Source: a virus
Strand: one strand, 5' to 3'
Virus record (IMG/VR): IMGVR_UViG_3300021375_000207
Span: 1-20,725 of that record
DNA length: 20,725 nucleotides
How positions within the stretch are numbered: the stretch's first letter is position 1; each line of letters opens with the position of its first letter. The notes under the pieces are model-generated. The model was not told where the DNA came from and made no database searches. It saw nothing but the letters and a program-made list of their open reading frames with translations. A program made the translations under genes and the position numbers. Shown one piece after another: positions 5,831 to 12,044 of this stretch.

Positions 5831-6300
5831 AGAATATATTTAAAAAGCACAAAGATTGGGTTGATATTGTTCAAACCTTTGGCTGCAATAGAGAAACCGC
5901 AGAAGACTTAGTACAGGAGATGTATATAAAGATTCAGCTTAAAATAAATGAGGGCTTGGATATATCTTTTGGGGATGATGACATAAATCATATTTATGTT
6001 TTTAAAACATTGCGCTCGTTGTTTTTAGACCTTAAAAGAAAGGAAAAAAATATATATTTAGAATCGGAGAATTTGTTGGAAGATGTTGAATCTGATTTTA
6101 GTTTAAATAATTTTGATAAGGTTTACGACCAAGTAAAAGAAGAACTAAATAAGATGTACTGGTATGATAAAAAAATATTTGAACTTATAGACAACGGCAA
6201 AAGTATAGCCAAACTATCAAGAGAAACAAATATATCTTATTATTCACTTTACAATACTTATAGAAAGGTTATAGAAAAATTAAAACAAAATTTATATTGA
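5818..6300 (+). CDS. Sigma-70-family-like protein (ECF-like regions 2 and 4)
   Basis: The 160-residue protein has the two-part layout of small sigma factors. Region 2-like sequence (about 25-75) includes ETAEDLVQEMYIKIQ, equivalent to the core-binding helix of ECF sigmas, and FKTLRSLFLDLKRKEKN. Region 4-like sequence (about 112-156) contains a helix-turn-helix: IFELIDNGKSIAKLSRETN followed by YYSLYNTYRKVIEKLKQ. It could redirect host RNA polymerase to phage promoters; the repeated element at 12193 and 14378 is a candidate target. Its stop overlaps the next gene's TTG start. An alternative is a sigma-like transcription regulator without full sigma activity. Confidence 0.72.
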   Translation: MGELENIFKKHKDWVDIVQTFGCNRETAEDLVQEMYIKIQLKINEGLDISFGDDDINHIYVFKTLRSLFLDLKRKEKNIYLESENLLEDVESDFSLNNFDKVYDQVKEELNKMYWYDKKIFELIDNGKSIAKLSRETNISYYSLYNTYRKVIEKLKQNLY

Positions 6301-6746
6301 AAGAAACATTTAATATTGATTTAAAAAGAGGGGAGCAAATTGAATTGTTTATACTTTCATTGATTCAAAAAAAATACCCTTTAGCTTATAAAGTCGAGGG
6401 ATATTTTAAAGATTATGATTTATATATACCCGAAACAAATAAAAGCGTTGAGGTTAAGTGCGATGAAAAATCAAAATATACTGGAAATTTAGTTGTTGAA
6501 GTTGAATTTAATAATAAGCCGTCTGCGTTGAGTACGACAAAGGCAGATTATTGGGTTTGGTATGACGGTCATTATATTTCTATATTTAAAACAGAATCAA
6601 TCCATAAATTTATTAAAGATTATAAACCAAAATTGTATAGTTTTATAGGCAAAGGAGATACTAAAGAAAAAAAAGCGTATCTTATTAAAAAAGATTTAAT
6701 TTATAAATACGCAGAAAAAAAAATAATTAAACCAAATATATTATGA
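6297..6746 (+). CDS. PD-(D/E)XK nuclease-like protein
   Basis: The 149-residue protein has a plausible PD-(D/E)XK core: an N-terminal helix (RGEQIELFILSLIQKKYP, with Glu13/Glu16), then D41 in KDYDLYIP, E52-V-K54 in KSVEVKCDEKSKYTGNL, and a following VVEVEF strand. ADYWVWYDG fits the later core strand. It may be a resolvase-like or DNA-end nuclease. The start is a TTG overlapping the sigma-like gene stop (TTGA); no ATG lies near the N-terminus and the core begins soon after, so TTG is the best start. Substrate unknown. Confidence 0.7.
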   Translation: MKETFNIDLKRGEQIELFILSLIQKKYPLAYKVEGYFKDYDLYIPETNKSVEVKCDEKSKYTGNLVVEVEFNNKPSALSTTKADYWVWYDGHYISIFKTESIHKFIKDYKPKLYSFIGKGDTKEKKAYLIKKDLIYKYAEKKIIKPNIL

Positions 6747-6880
6747 GATTAGGAGATTTGGTGTATTACTTCACAAAGTACACAGGAATACGTTATGTAT
6801 GGAAGAAAATAAATCCCGATTGCGGTTGTGATGAACGTAGGGAAAAATGGAATGAACTAAAAATAAAAAGAAATGGCTAA
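6743..6880 (+). CDS. Small conserved phage protein with CGC motif, 45 aa
   Basis: It starts with an ATGA overlap and ends overlapping the next gene by eight bases. The 45 residues contain LGDLVYYFTKYTGIRYVWKK, then NPDCGCDERREKWNEL. The order TGI...V, DCGCxxRxxxxN is familiar to me from many short phage proteins, where a CxC pair near the C-terminus may bind metal. The function is unknown. Confidence 0.65.
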   Translation: MRLGDLVYYFTKYTGIRYVWKKINPDCGCDERREKWNELKIKRNG

Positions 6881-7082
6881 ATTCAACCAAACCGATTATA
6901 ATAACTGGAAAGAGTTTAGAGAATCAAGTAAGTCAACAATAGTACAATCCGAAAAGGAATTGATTGCAAACCTTTATTCTCAATACTACAATAAGCCTTA
7001 CAGAATGCCTTGCACTTGTAATGGTAAGATATGGCAAAAAATGATAAACGATTTAAACCTAATATTTGATAATGGACTTTAA
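6873..7082 (+). CDS. Small conserved phage protein with PCTC motif, 69 aa
   Basis: The 69-residue helical protein has an acidic middle helix (SEKELIANLYSQYYNKPY), then MPCTCNGKIWQKMINDLNLI. The pattern LY..Y...PY..PCTC...W...I.DLN recurs in phage genomes as I recall. Together with the CGC protein just upstream, it gives two adjacent CxC mini-proteins, perhaps metal-binding partners. It overlaps the next gene by 11 bases. The function is unknown. Confidence 0.68.
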   Translation: MAKFNQTDYNNWKEFRESSKSTIVQSEKELIANLYSQYYNKPYRMPCTCNGKIWQKMINDLNLIFDNGL

Positions 7083-7485
7083 AGACGTAAACAAATTAGA
7101 GCAAACAGTTGTAGCGTTTTTAAACTTCGATGATTGGGATTTAGAATGGTGCGGAGGTGGTTACGACCATTACGATGCTAAAGGTAAAACTCCAAAAGGG
7201 GAAGATTGTGTTATTGAGATGAAGTTTAGACAAAAATACTATTCAGATAAAATGCTTGAAAAGTATAAATACGACAAACTTATGGAATTGCCCGATAATG
7301 TAGTCAAGTTGTATTTTGTAAATGACCCTAAAGGAAATTATTTATATTGGCTTAATACGATTAAACTTCCAAAAACAAAAGACTTGTATTGCCCCGATAC
7401 TACGTTATGGACTAAAAAGAAATTAATGAAGCCAGTTTACTTGTTGGAAGAAAATCAAGCCACACTTATAAACTTAAACAAATGA
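7072..7485 (+). CDS. Second PD-(D/E)XK nuclease-like protein
   Basis: The ATG at 7072 (MDFKDVNKLEQ) is preferred to the in-frame TTG two codons earlier; the product is 137 residues. The core reads DWDLEWCGGGYDHYDAKGKT, then E49-M-K51 in CVIEMKFRQKYYSDKML and a following helix (EKYKYDKLMEL), matching the D...ExK plus helix of PD-(D/E)XK enzymes; Asp35 is the likely metal ligand. KLYFVNDPKGNYLYWLN fits later strands. It is unrelated in sequence to the nuclease-like protein at 6297. The role is inferred as DNA processing in replication or host DNA degradation. Confidence 0.7.
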   Translation: MDFKDVNKLEQTVVAFLNFDDWDLEWCGGGYDHYDAKGKTPKGEDCVIEMKFRQKYYSDKMLEKYKYDKLMELPDNVVKLYFVNDPKGNYLYWLNTIKLPKTKDLYCPDTTLWTKKKLMKPVYLLEENQATLINLNK

Positions 7486-7664
7486 AAACAAAAAAATATA
7501 CCCTGCGCCAAGAGATGAAACAAATGCAGGATGTTTTAATACAATTATTTACAAGGTTAAACGACCAAAGTAAAGTAATTGCAGAACTAAAAAAAGAAGT
7601 TGAATCATTAAAACCAATAAAAGATGCCGTTACCGAAGCCGTTAAAGAGCGAAAAACAAAGTGA
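7482..7664 (+). CDS. Small coiled-coil protein, 60 aa
   Basis: It starts by ATGA overlap with the nuclease-like gene. The 60-residue product is basic at the start (KTKKYTLRQEMKQMQDVLI) and forms a likely coiled coil through QSKVIAELKKEVESLK, ending in a charged tail. It may be an oligomerising accessory protein. No family is recognised. Its 3' end overlaps the following 47-residue gene by 41 bases. Confidence 0.65.
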   Translation: MKTKKYTLRQEMKQMQDVLIQLFTRLNDQSKVIAELKKEVESLKPIKDAVTEAVKERKTK

Positions 7665-7767
7665 ATTTATTCAAAGATGTATGACCGATGATGTTATGGT
7701 AAAAGAATATCCTAACAAAAATCAAAGGTTAGCAATATGCGCTAATATTTACAGGAATGAACGATAG
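7624..7767 (+). CDS. Stand-alone FIxRCM...QRxAIC mini-protein, 47 aa
   Basis: The frame differs from the overlapping coiled-coil gene. The 47 residues read MPLPKPLKSEKQSEFIQRCM, then DDVMVKEYPNKNQRLAICAN. The pattern PxPxxxExxxxFIxRCM...E.P...QR.AIC is one I know as a short conserved domain near the N-terminus of phage head-maturation protease or portal-type proteins; here it is an independent mini-protein. Conserved Cys and Arg residues in the motif support a real gene despite the 41-base overlap. The biochemical role is unknown. Confidence 0.65.
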   Translation: MPLPKPLKSEKQSEFIQRCMTDDVMVKEYPNKNQRLAICANIYRNER

Positions 7768-7770
7768 AAA

Positions 7771-7860
7771 ATGAGAATAAATGAAAAAGGAATAACTTGG
7801 ATAGTTATAGGAATAATATCTTTAACAATTTGGTATAATATCTATAAAATATTTTTTTAA
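7771..7860 (+). CDS. Very small single-TM protein, 29 aa
   Basis: It starts three bases after the previous stop. The 29 residues have a short charged N-terminus (MRINEKG), one hydrophobic segment (ITWIVIGIISLTIWYNIY) and end KIFF. This suits a single membrane helix, but an ORF this short in AT-rich DNA may be chance; position and composition are the only support. The T-rich 3' end doubles as the upstream part of the promoter at 7853-7882. Confidence 0.4.
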   Translation: MRINEKGITWIVIGIISLTIWYNIYKIFF

Positions 7861-7882
7861 TCAACATAATTGTTTATATTTG
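7853..7882 (+). promoter_or_regulatory. Bacteroidetes-type promoter for the replication/modification block
   Basis: TATATTTG (-7) lies at 7875-7882, 18 bases before the ATG at 7901. The -33 region is only a T-run (TTT at 7853-7855) rather than TTG. The -7 match, its spacing to the ATG and the same TTTGTAAT context as the promoter at 13877 support the call. Confidence 0.6.
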
Positions 7883-7888
7883 TAATCC

Positions 7889-7903
7889 AAAACAGAACAA
7901 ATG
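7889..7903 (+). repeat. Shared leader AAAACAGAACAAATG, copy 1
   Basis: Fifteen bases ending in the start codon of the 7901 gene are identical to 13924-13938 before another gene. Both follow TAnnTTTG promoters with TTTGTAAT. The A-rich sequence without a Shine-Dalgarno motif is typical of Bacteroidetes initiation regions; the exact identity suggests a shared ancestral leader. Confidence 0.6.
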
Positions 7904-8143
7904 AGAAATTATTCAGAACTACAATACCACGCTGATGTAACAGAATCTTTAGAGATTATTCAAAGGTGGAGAAAAAAAAGCGACAACGAAGAACTTGTAA
8001 AGCTATCAAACGCAATACTTGGAATTTCTATATACGTTGCTAACTTACAAAACGAACGCAAAGCCTTTGACAGAATTGTCGATGAATTAAAGTCAGACAA
8101 ATGGAGGGCAATTAAACGAGCACAAAAAGCAGAAAAATTATGA
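7901..8143 (+). CDS. Conserved helical protein of unknown function, 80 aa
   Basis: This is the first gene after the promoter at 7853-7882. The 80-residue helical protein contains ELVKLSNAILGISIYVANLQ, ERKAFDRIVDELKSDKWRAI and the end KRAQKAEKL. The pattern (LS.A..GI.IY...LQ.ER...D....E..S.K.RAI.RA.KAE) is familiar from other flavobacterial phages. It overlaps the exonuclease gene by four bases (ATGA), so the two are probably co-translated; an accessory role in replication is possible but unproven. Confidence 0.7.
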   Translation: MRNYSELQYHADVTESLEIIQRWRKKSDNEELVKLSNAILGISIYVANLQNERKAFDRIVDELKSDKWRAIKRAQKAEKL

Positions 8144-8853
8144 TATTATTAGTAGATGCAGATTCATTGATATTTGCAAGTTGTTACAGAAAAAGAGAAA
8201 ACAAAGACGACTATCCTTATTATACTGATTTAGACGATGCGATTGCAAAGTTTGATGAACAGTTTATGAAGATAGTTAACGACCTTGAAGAAAAATACAA
8301 TATTGAAAAGGTTATAACATTTAGCGGTTCAAAGGGAAACTTTAGAAAACTAATAACGCCAAAGTACAAAGCCAACAGAAAAAAACAAGAACTCCCTCCT
8401 TTACTTGATGAGATGCACTCATACGTAAAAGAACAATACGAATCTATTTGGGGAATGGGAATTGAAACTGACGACCTTGTGGCTAGGTACTGGTATAACC
8501 TTAGTAAAGAACTAGGCAGGGATAACGTAATGATTGTATCAATAGACAAAGACTATAAACAATTCCCTTGCCTTATGTACAATTATCATTATAAGCATCA
8601 AACTATATTAGACATTACAGAGGATGAAGCCCTTTATAATTTCTATGAGCAAATGATTGTAGGAGATACCGCTGATAATGTAAACTACTTCAAAGGAAAA
8701 GGAAAACGGTTTGCTGAAAATTACTTTGAGGGTTGCACAACAAAATACCAATACACTAAAAAGCTATACCAATTATTTAAACAAGAGTACAAACAAAAGG
8801 CACGGCAAAAATATGCTGAGTGCTATCACTTATTAAAACTACGGACAGAATGA
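8140..8853 (+). CDS. FEN-type 5'-3' exonuclease (T7 gp6/T4 RNase H-like)
   Basis: The 237-residue protein carries the acidic motifs of the FEN/5'-nuclease superfamily in order: D6 and D8 (LLVDADSL), FRK...YKANR (68-80) for phosphate contacts, E109-x-D111-D112 (GIETDDLVA), D136 and D138 (VSIDKDYKQ), and GDTADNVNYFKG (175-186) leading to the helix-hairpin-helix-like GKGKRFAENYF. It would remove RNA primers or trim 5' ends during phage replication and recombination. Polymerase is not encoded beside it in this window. The stop overlaps the Mom-like gene start (ATGA). Confidence 0.85.
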   Translation: MILLVDADSLIFASCYRKRENKDDYPYYTDLDDAIAKFDEQFMKIVNDLEEKYNIEKVITFSGSKGNFRKLITPKYKANRKKQELPPLLDEMHSYVKEQYESIWGMGIETDDLVARYWYNLSKELGRDNVMIVSIDKDYKQFPCLMYNYHYKHQTILDITEDEALYNFYEQMIVGDTADNVNYFKGKGKRFAENYFEGCTTKYQYTKKLYQLFKQEYKQKARQKYAECYHLLKLRTE

Positions 8854-9569
8854 AAAAACAATACATATATTCAGAGCAATCGAGTTTGTGGGGAGATTCA
8901 GAATGTTTAGGGTTTGGAACAGATGATTTTTATGTAAAAGAAATAAATAGAAATTTAGCAATAGATATAATTACTAAAAACCATTATAGTAAAAGTTATG
9001 TTCAAAATTCATATATTCATTTGGGTGTTTTTGTAAATGGTGATTTAAAAGGATGTTTACAGTTTGGATATGCTATGAGGGTTAATAGTTGCTCAACATT
9101 AGTTACAGGAACTACAAATAAAGAGTATTTAGAATTGAATAGAATGTGGATAGATGATAATGCGGGGAAATATCCCGAAAGTAGGTCAATAGGTTATTCT
9201 ATTAAGTATATTAAACGTAAATACCCAAGAATAAAATGGATACAAAGTTTTGCTGATGAGAGATGCGGGGGGTTTGGAATTGTTTACCAAGCGGCTTCTT
9301 TTAGTTACTATGGCGAACATATAAGCCCTTTTTGGGAACTTGACGGAAAAACATACCAAAATCAAGCAATGACAAACAAAGGTAATGGATTAAGACCAGT
9401 ATCAAAAGAAGAAAAATTTTTACAAGAAAACAAGAGCAGAGCAAAAAAACACGAATTAAGACAATTTAGATATATTAAGTTTTTAGACCAAAGAGAAAAA
9501 AAGAAATGTACCCTTAAAGAGCAACCTTATCCAAAACATTATAAAGAAAACGTAGAACGAAACAAATAA
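8850..9569 (+). CDS. Mom-like DNA modification protein
   Basis: The start at 8850 (ATGA overlap with the exonuclease stop) is preferred to the in-frame GTG at 8820; the product is 239 residues. It resembles phage Mu Mom, a GNAT-fold enzyme that converts DNA adenine to a carbamoylmethyl form and so blocks restriction. Readable segments are TKNHYSKSYVQNSYIHLGVF (42-61), KGCLQFGYAM, YLELNRMWIDD (93-103), KWIQSFADERCGGFGIVYQA (129-148) and SPFWELDGKTYQNQ. The Asn-His-Tyr-Ser and SFAD stretches are family hallmarks. The Lys/Arg-rich C-terminal third (from ~190) probably binds DNA. Two DNA methyltransferases lie just downstream. Confidence 0.78.
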   Translation: MKKQYIYSEQSSLWGDSECLGFGTDDFYVKEINRNLAIDIITKNHYSKSYVQNSYIHLGVFVNGDLKGCLQFGYAMRVNSCSTLVTGTTNKEYLELNRMWIDDNAGKYPESRSIGYSIKYIKRKYPRIKWIQSFADERCGGFGIVYQAASFSYYGEHISPFWELDGKTYQNQAMTNKGNGLRPVSKEEKFLQENKSRAKKHELRQFRYIKFLDQREKKKCTLKEQPYPKHYKENVERNK

Positions 9570-9576
9570 TATAAAA

Positions 9577-10116
9577 ATGAACGAAATAGAAATTGCAAAA
9601 AAGATTGAAGAACTTACAGGAATTAACGTGTTTAAAAACACACGCAAAAGAGAATATGTAGAGATGCGCTCCTTGTATTGTTATATATTAAGAAAGAAAT
9701 ACAGAAAGACATTTGAATCAATAAGCGATATAATGCAAAAGAACGGTAAGAAGTCTGACCATTCGACCATTGTACACGCAGTTACTATGTATAAACAATA
9801 TGAAAAAAACAACAAAGACCTACAAATAATAAACGACCTTTTTTCAGTAAAGGGAATGCCAAAGATAGATGTATCAAACGCAATACATCAAATATCAATT
9901 ATAGAAGAACTAAGGGGCGAAGTAAAAACATTAAAATACAAACTAAAACAATATAAAGACAACGTAAAGCCACTTCATAAACTAATTGATAGTATTCCTA
10001 TAGAAAGACAAGAAGAAGCCTATAAGCGCATTGATTTAATGATTAAGGGGTGGACTTGGAAGTACGAAGACAAGTGCGAAGTAATAAGTGGATATAACTC
10101 AATAGAAGCATACTGA
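9577..10116 (+). CDS. DnaA domain IV-like DNA-binding protein
   Basis: The 179-residue protein has, in residues 1-90, the layout of the DnaA C-terminal DNA-binding domain: a helix (MNEIEIAKKIEELTGI), TRKREYVEMRSLYCYILRKK (basic helix), SISDIM, and the signature KSDHSTIVHAV (59-69), matching the DnaA R-DHSTV-HA motif. No AAA+ ATPase domain precedes it. The second half is a helical, coiled-coil-like region (IEELRGEVKTLKYKLKQYKD). It may bind a phage origin or a DnaA-box-like site, or regulate host initiation; this is inference. It ends exactly where the first methyltransferase begins (shared A). Confidence 0.75.
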   Translation: MNEIEIAKKIEELTGINVFKNTRKREYVEMRSLYCYILRKKYRKTFESISDIMQKNGKKSDHSTIVHAVTMYKQYEKNNKDLQIINDLFSVKGMPKIDVSNAIHQISIIEELRGEVKTLKYKLKQYKDNVKPLHKLIDSIPIERQEEAYKRIDLMIKGWTWKYEDKCEVISGYNSIEAY

Positions 10117-10760
10117 TGAAAATAACCAACGAGGATAATATGGATTTAATGTCAAGGTACGAGGATAACCATTTTGACTTGGCTATTGTTGACCCGCCGT
10201 ATGGGATTAATGCTGATAAAAAAAGAGGTGATACAGGTAAAAATTCTCACATAAAACAAAAAGATTATCATTTTGGTAATTGGGATAATGAAATACCTAA
10301 AAAAGAATACTTTGATGAACTTAAAAGGGTTAGTAAGCATCAAATAATATGGGGAGGAAATTATTTTTTAGATTATTTAAAAGCAACATCTTGTTTTGTT
10401 GTTTGGGATAAAAAAAATGGCGATAACCTTTATGCCGATTGCGAATTGGCTTGGTGTAGTTTTAAAACTGCTGTAAGAAAATTTGAATGGCGTTGGCACG
10501 GATTTTTGCAACAAAATATGAAAGATAAACAAGAAAGAATACACCCAACGGAAAAACCAATACAATTATACGAATGGTTACTAATGCACTACGCAAAAGA
10601 GGGCGATAAGATTTTAGACACCCATTTAGGAAGCGGAAGCATAGCCATTGCGTGTCATAATTTAGGCTTTGACCTTACCGCCTGTGAACTTGATAAAGAA
10701 TACTACGATGCAGCAATGAAAAGAATAAACGAACACAAACAACAAATAAGACTGTTTTAA
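10116..10760 (+). CDS. DNA methyltransferase, beta-class N6A/N4C type (copy 1)
   Basis: The 214-residue protein has motif IV DPPYG (26-30) near the N-terminus, HPTEKP (143-148), and the SAM-binding motif I LDTHLGSGS (167-175) near the C-terminus; this order defines beta-class amino-methyltransferases such as CcrM/HinfI relatives. The target-recognition region is expected between about 85 and 140 (including WDKKNGDNLYADCELAW and KFEWRWHGFLQQN). A paralogue lies at 11435 with near-identical ends and a different middle. No restriction endonuclease partner is adjacent, so this looks like a phage solitary methyltransferase protecting DNA, beside Mom. Confidence 0.9.
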   Translation: MKITNEDNMDLMSRYEDNHFDLAIVDPPYGINADKKRGDTGKNSHIKQKDYHFGNWDNEIPKKEYFDELKRVSKHQIIWGGNYFLDYLKATSCFVVWDKKNGDNLYADCELAWCSFKTAVRKFEWRWHGFLQQNMKDKQERIHPTEKPIQLYEWLLMHYAKEGDKILDTHLGSGSIAIACHNLGFDLTACELDKEYYDAAMKRINEHKQQIRLF

Positions 10761-11126
10761 ATGATAATAAGAGAAAACGAAGAACTAAAAGCAAACATCA
10801 AATCCGTTGCAGTATTTGGAGAAGCATTAACAGATGCAGAGATACAAAAATTTACAAGTATAGATAAAAAAATAGAAAAAATGAGTAAAGGTTTAAAGAA
10901 AGGATTTTGGGCAGGGTTATTGGCTTTTTTATTGGCAAAGATAAGTCATTTGTTAATTACGTTGGCACTCGGAATGTGGCTTGTTATTACATTTGGATAT
11001 ACTCAAACGGTAAGGCAAACAGCTACAATTATAGACAGTCCAATTATAGGGCTGATATATCTTATATTGGTTACTCGATTCATATATATAAAAATAACAA
11101 AAAATGAAAGAGAGAGCAATAAGTAG
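10761..11126 (+). CDS. Two-TM membrane protein with LamG-end-like N-terminus, 121 aa
   Basis: It begins immediately after the methyltransferase stop. Residues 1-40 are soluble and contain KSVAVFGEALTDAEIQKFTS, which resembles the closing strand of LamG domains (compare MVFNEALSDSELQTL in the fibre at the window start). From residue 41 (MSKGLKKG) there are two hydrophobic segments, about 49-80 and 92-112, and a charged tail. The in-frame ATG at 10881 would give an 81-residue pure membrane protein, so the real start is uncertain. Its position between two methyltransferase paralogues is odd. The function is unknown. Confidence 0.55.
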   Translation: MIIRENEELKANIKSVAVFGEALTDAEIQKFTSIDKKIEKMSKGLKKGFWAGLLAFLLAKISHLLITLALGMWLVITFGYTQTVRQTATIIDSPIIGLIYLILVTRFIYIKITKNERESNK

Positions 11127-11252
11127 TAAAATTACGGAATTGAAAAACTGAAATAATATGCAAAGAAAACGCTAAAATCTATACACGTTATAAAAACATA
11201 TATAGAAAATGGGAGAAAATAATACAAAAGGCGATAACTCATATAAATTGTA
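11127..11252 (+). other. Short non-coding gap with a remnant-like mini-ORF
   Basis: No convincing gene is seen. A 15-residue ORF starting at 11104 (MKERAISSKITELKN) runs into the gap and resembles the start of the next gene (MKDRAIN); the DNA at both starts reads ATGAAAGA-AGAGC-ATAA. This suggests a decayed duplicate. A second 14-residue ORF (11209-11253) ends in a TAATG overlap with the 11253 start and could be a tiny leader, or chance. Confidence 0.35.
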
Positions 11253-11438
11253 ATGAAAGATAGAGCGATAAATAAAATAAAAGCAAAAATAACACAAAAG
11301 GAGTTAGACTTAAAGCAATCCTTAAAAGACAAAAAAAACAAAATAGGATTCTTAAACGAAGAACAGCACGATTCTTTAATAAGACATAATCATAAAGAAA
11401 TAAAAATATATAAATACATTTTAAACAAGATACAATGA
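11253..11438 (+). CDS. Small basic helical protein, 61 aa
   Basis: The 61-residue Lys-rich helical protein (AINKIKAKITQKELDLKQSL, EEQHDSLIRHNHKEIK) shows no motif I recognise. Its TGA overlaps the start of the second methyltransferase (ATGA), so the two are translationally coupled. The first residues resemble the remnant ORF at 11104. The function is unknown; DNA binding is possible from its charge. Confidence 0.6.
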   Translation: MKDRAINKIKAKITQKELDLKQSLKDKKNKIGFLNEEQHDSLIRHNHKEIKIYKYILNKIQ

Positions 11439-12043
11439 ATATAACAAACGAGGACAATATGGAACTTATGGCGAGGTATGAAGATAACTACTTTGACCTT
11501 GCTATTGTTGACCCCCCTTATGGGATTGATGCGGGTAAAATGACAATGGGTAGCGGAAAGCACGAATTTGTTAAGGGTAAGGATTGGGATAGCGAAGTAC
11601 CCGATGACGAGTATTTTAAAGAATTATTTAGGGTAAGCAAGGAACAGATAATATGGGGCGGTAATTATTTTAAACTGCCCTTGAATAATAATTGGATAAT
11701 ATGGGATAAAAGAAACCCAAACTTAAGTTTTTCAGAAGCCGAGTTAGCTTGGTGTAGTATAAATAAAAACGTTAGAATATTTCAAAGACTATCAACGCTG
11801 CCCGATTATGACGGTAAAAAAAAACATCCAACACAGAAGTCTATAAAGCTATACGAATGGTTACTTATGAAATACGCCAAAGAAGGCGATAAGATACTTG
11901 ACACTCACTTAGGTAGTGGCTCAATAGCAATAGCCTGTCACAATTTAGGATTTGAACTTACAGCTTGTGAGTTAGACAAAGACTACTACGATGCAGCTAT
12001 GAAGCGAATAGAACAACATAAATCACAAATAAGACTATTTTAA
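11435..12043 (+). CDS. DNA methyltransferase, beta-class N6A/N4C type (copy 2)
   Basis: The 202-residue paralogue of the enzyme at 10116 has the same motif order: DPPYG (26-30), HPTQKS (131-136, with Ser where the family usually has Pro) and LDTHLGSGS (155-163). The first 30 residues differ from copy 1 at four positions, and the last 63 at six. The middle (about 31-135) is largely different, apart from QIIWGGNYF and ELAWCS, so a different recognition site is likely. It is probably also a solitary protective methyltransferase. The many synonymous differences argue against a recent duplication. Confidence 0.88.
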   Translation: MNITNEDNMELMARYEDNYFDLAIVDPPYGIDAGKMTMGSGKHEFVKGKDWDSEVPDDEYFKELFRVSKEQIIWGGNYFKLPLNNNWIIWDKRNPNLSFSEAELAWCSINKNVRIFQRLSTLPDYDGKKKHPTQKSIKLYEWLLMKYAKEGDKILDTHLGSGSIAIACHNLGFELTACELDKDYYDAAMKRIEQHKSQIRLF

Positions 12044-12044
12044 T

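Noticed and set aside
7066-7071. TTG start for the second nuclease-like gene
   Set aside because: An ATG two codons downstream is the more likely start.
8220-8549. 109-residue minus-strand ORF inside the FEN-type exonuclease gene
   Set aside because: Composition is a Ser/Leu/Phe-rich mirror of the well-supported + strand gene; no motif, and the whole window is otherwise one-stranded.
8820-8849. GTG start for the Mom-like gene
   Set aside because: The ATG at 8850 overlaps the exonuclease stop as ATGA, the rule in this genome; the extra ten residues show no conserved character.
9577-10116. Phage replication origin next to the DnaA-like gene
   Set aside because: No DnaA-box cluster or iterons were found by eye in or around this gene, so no origin is called.
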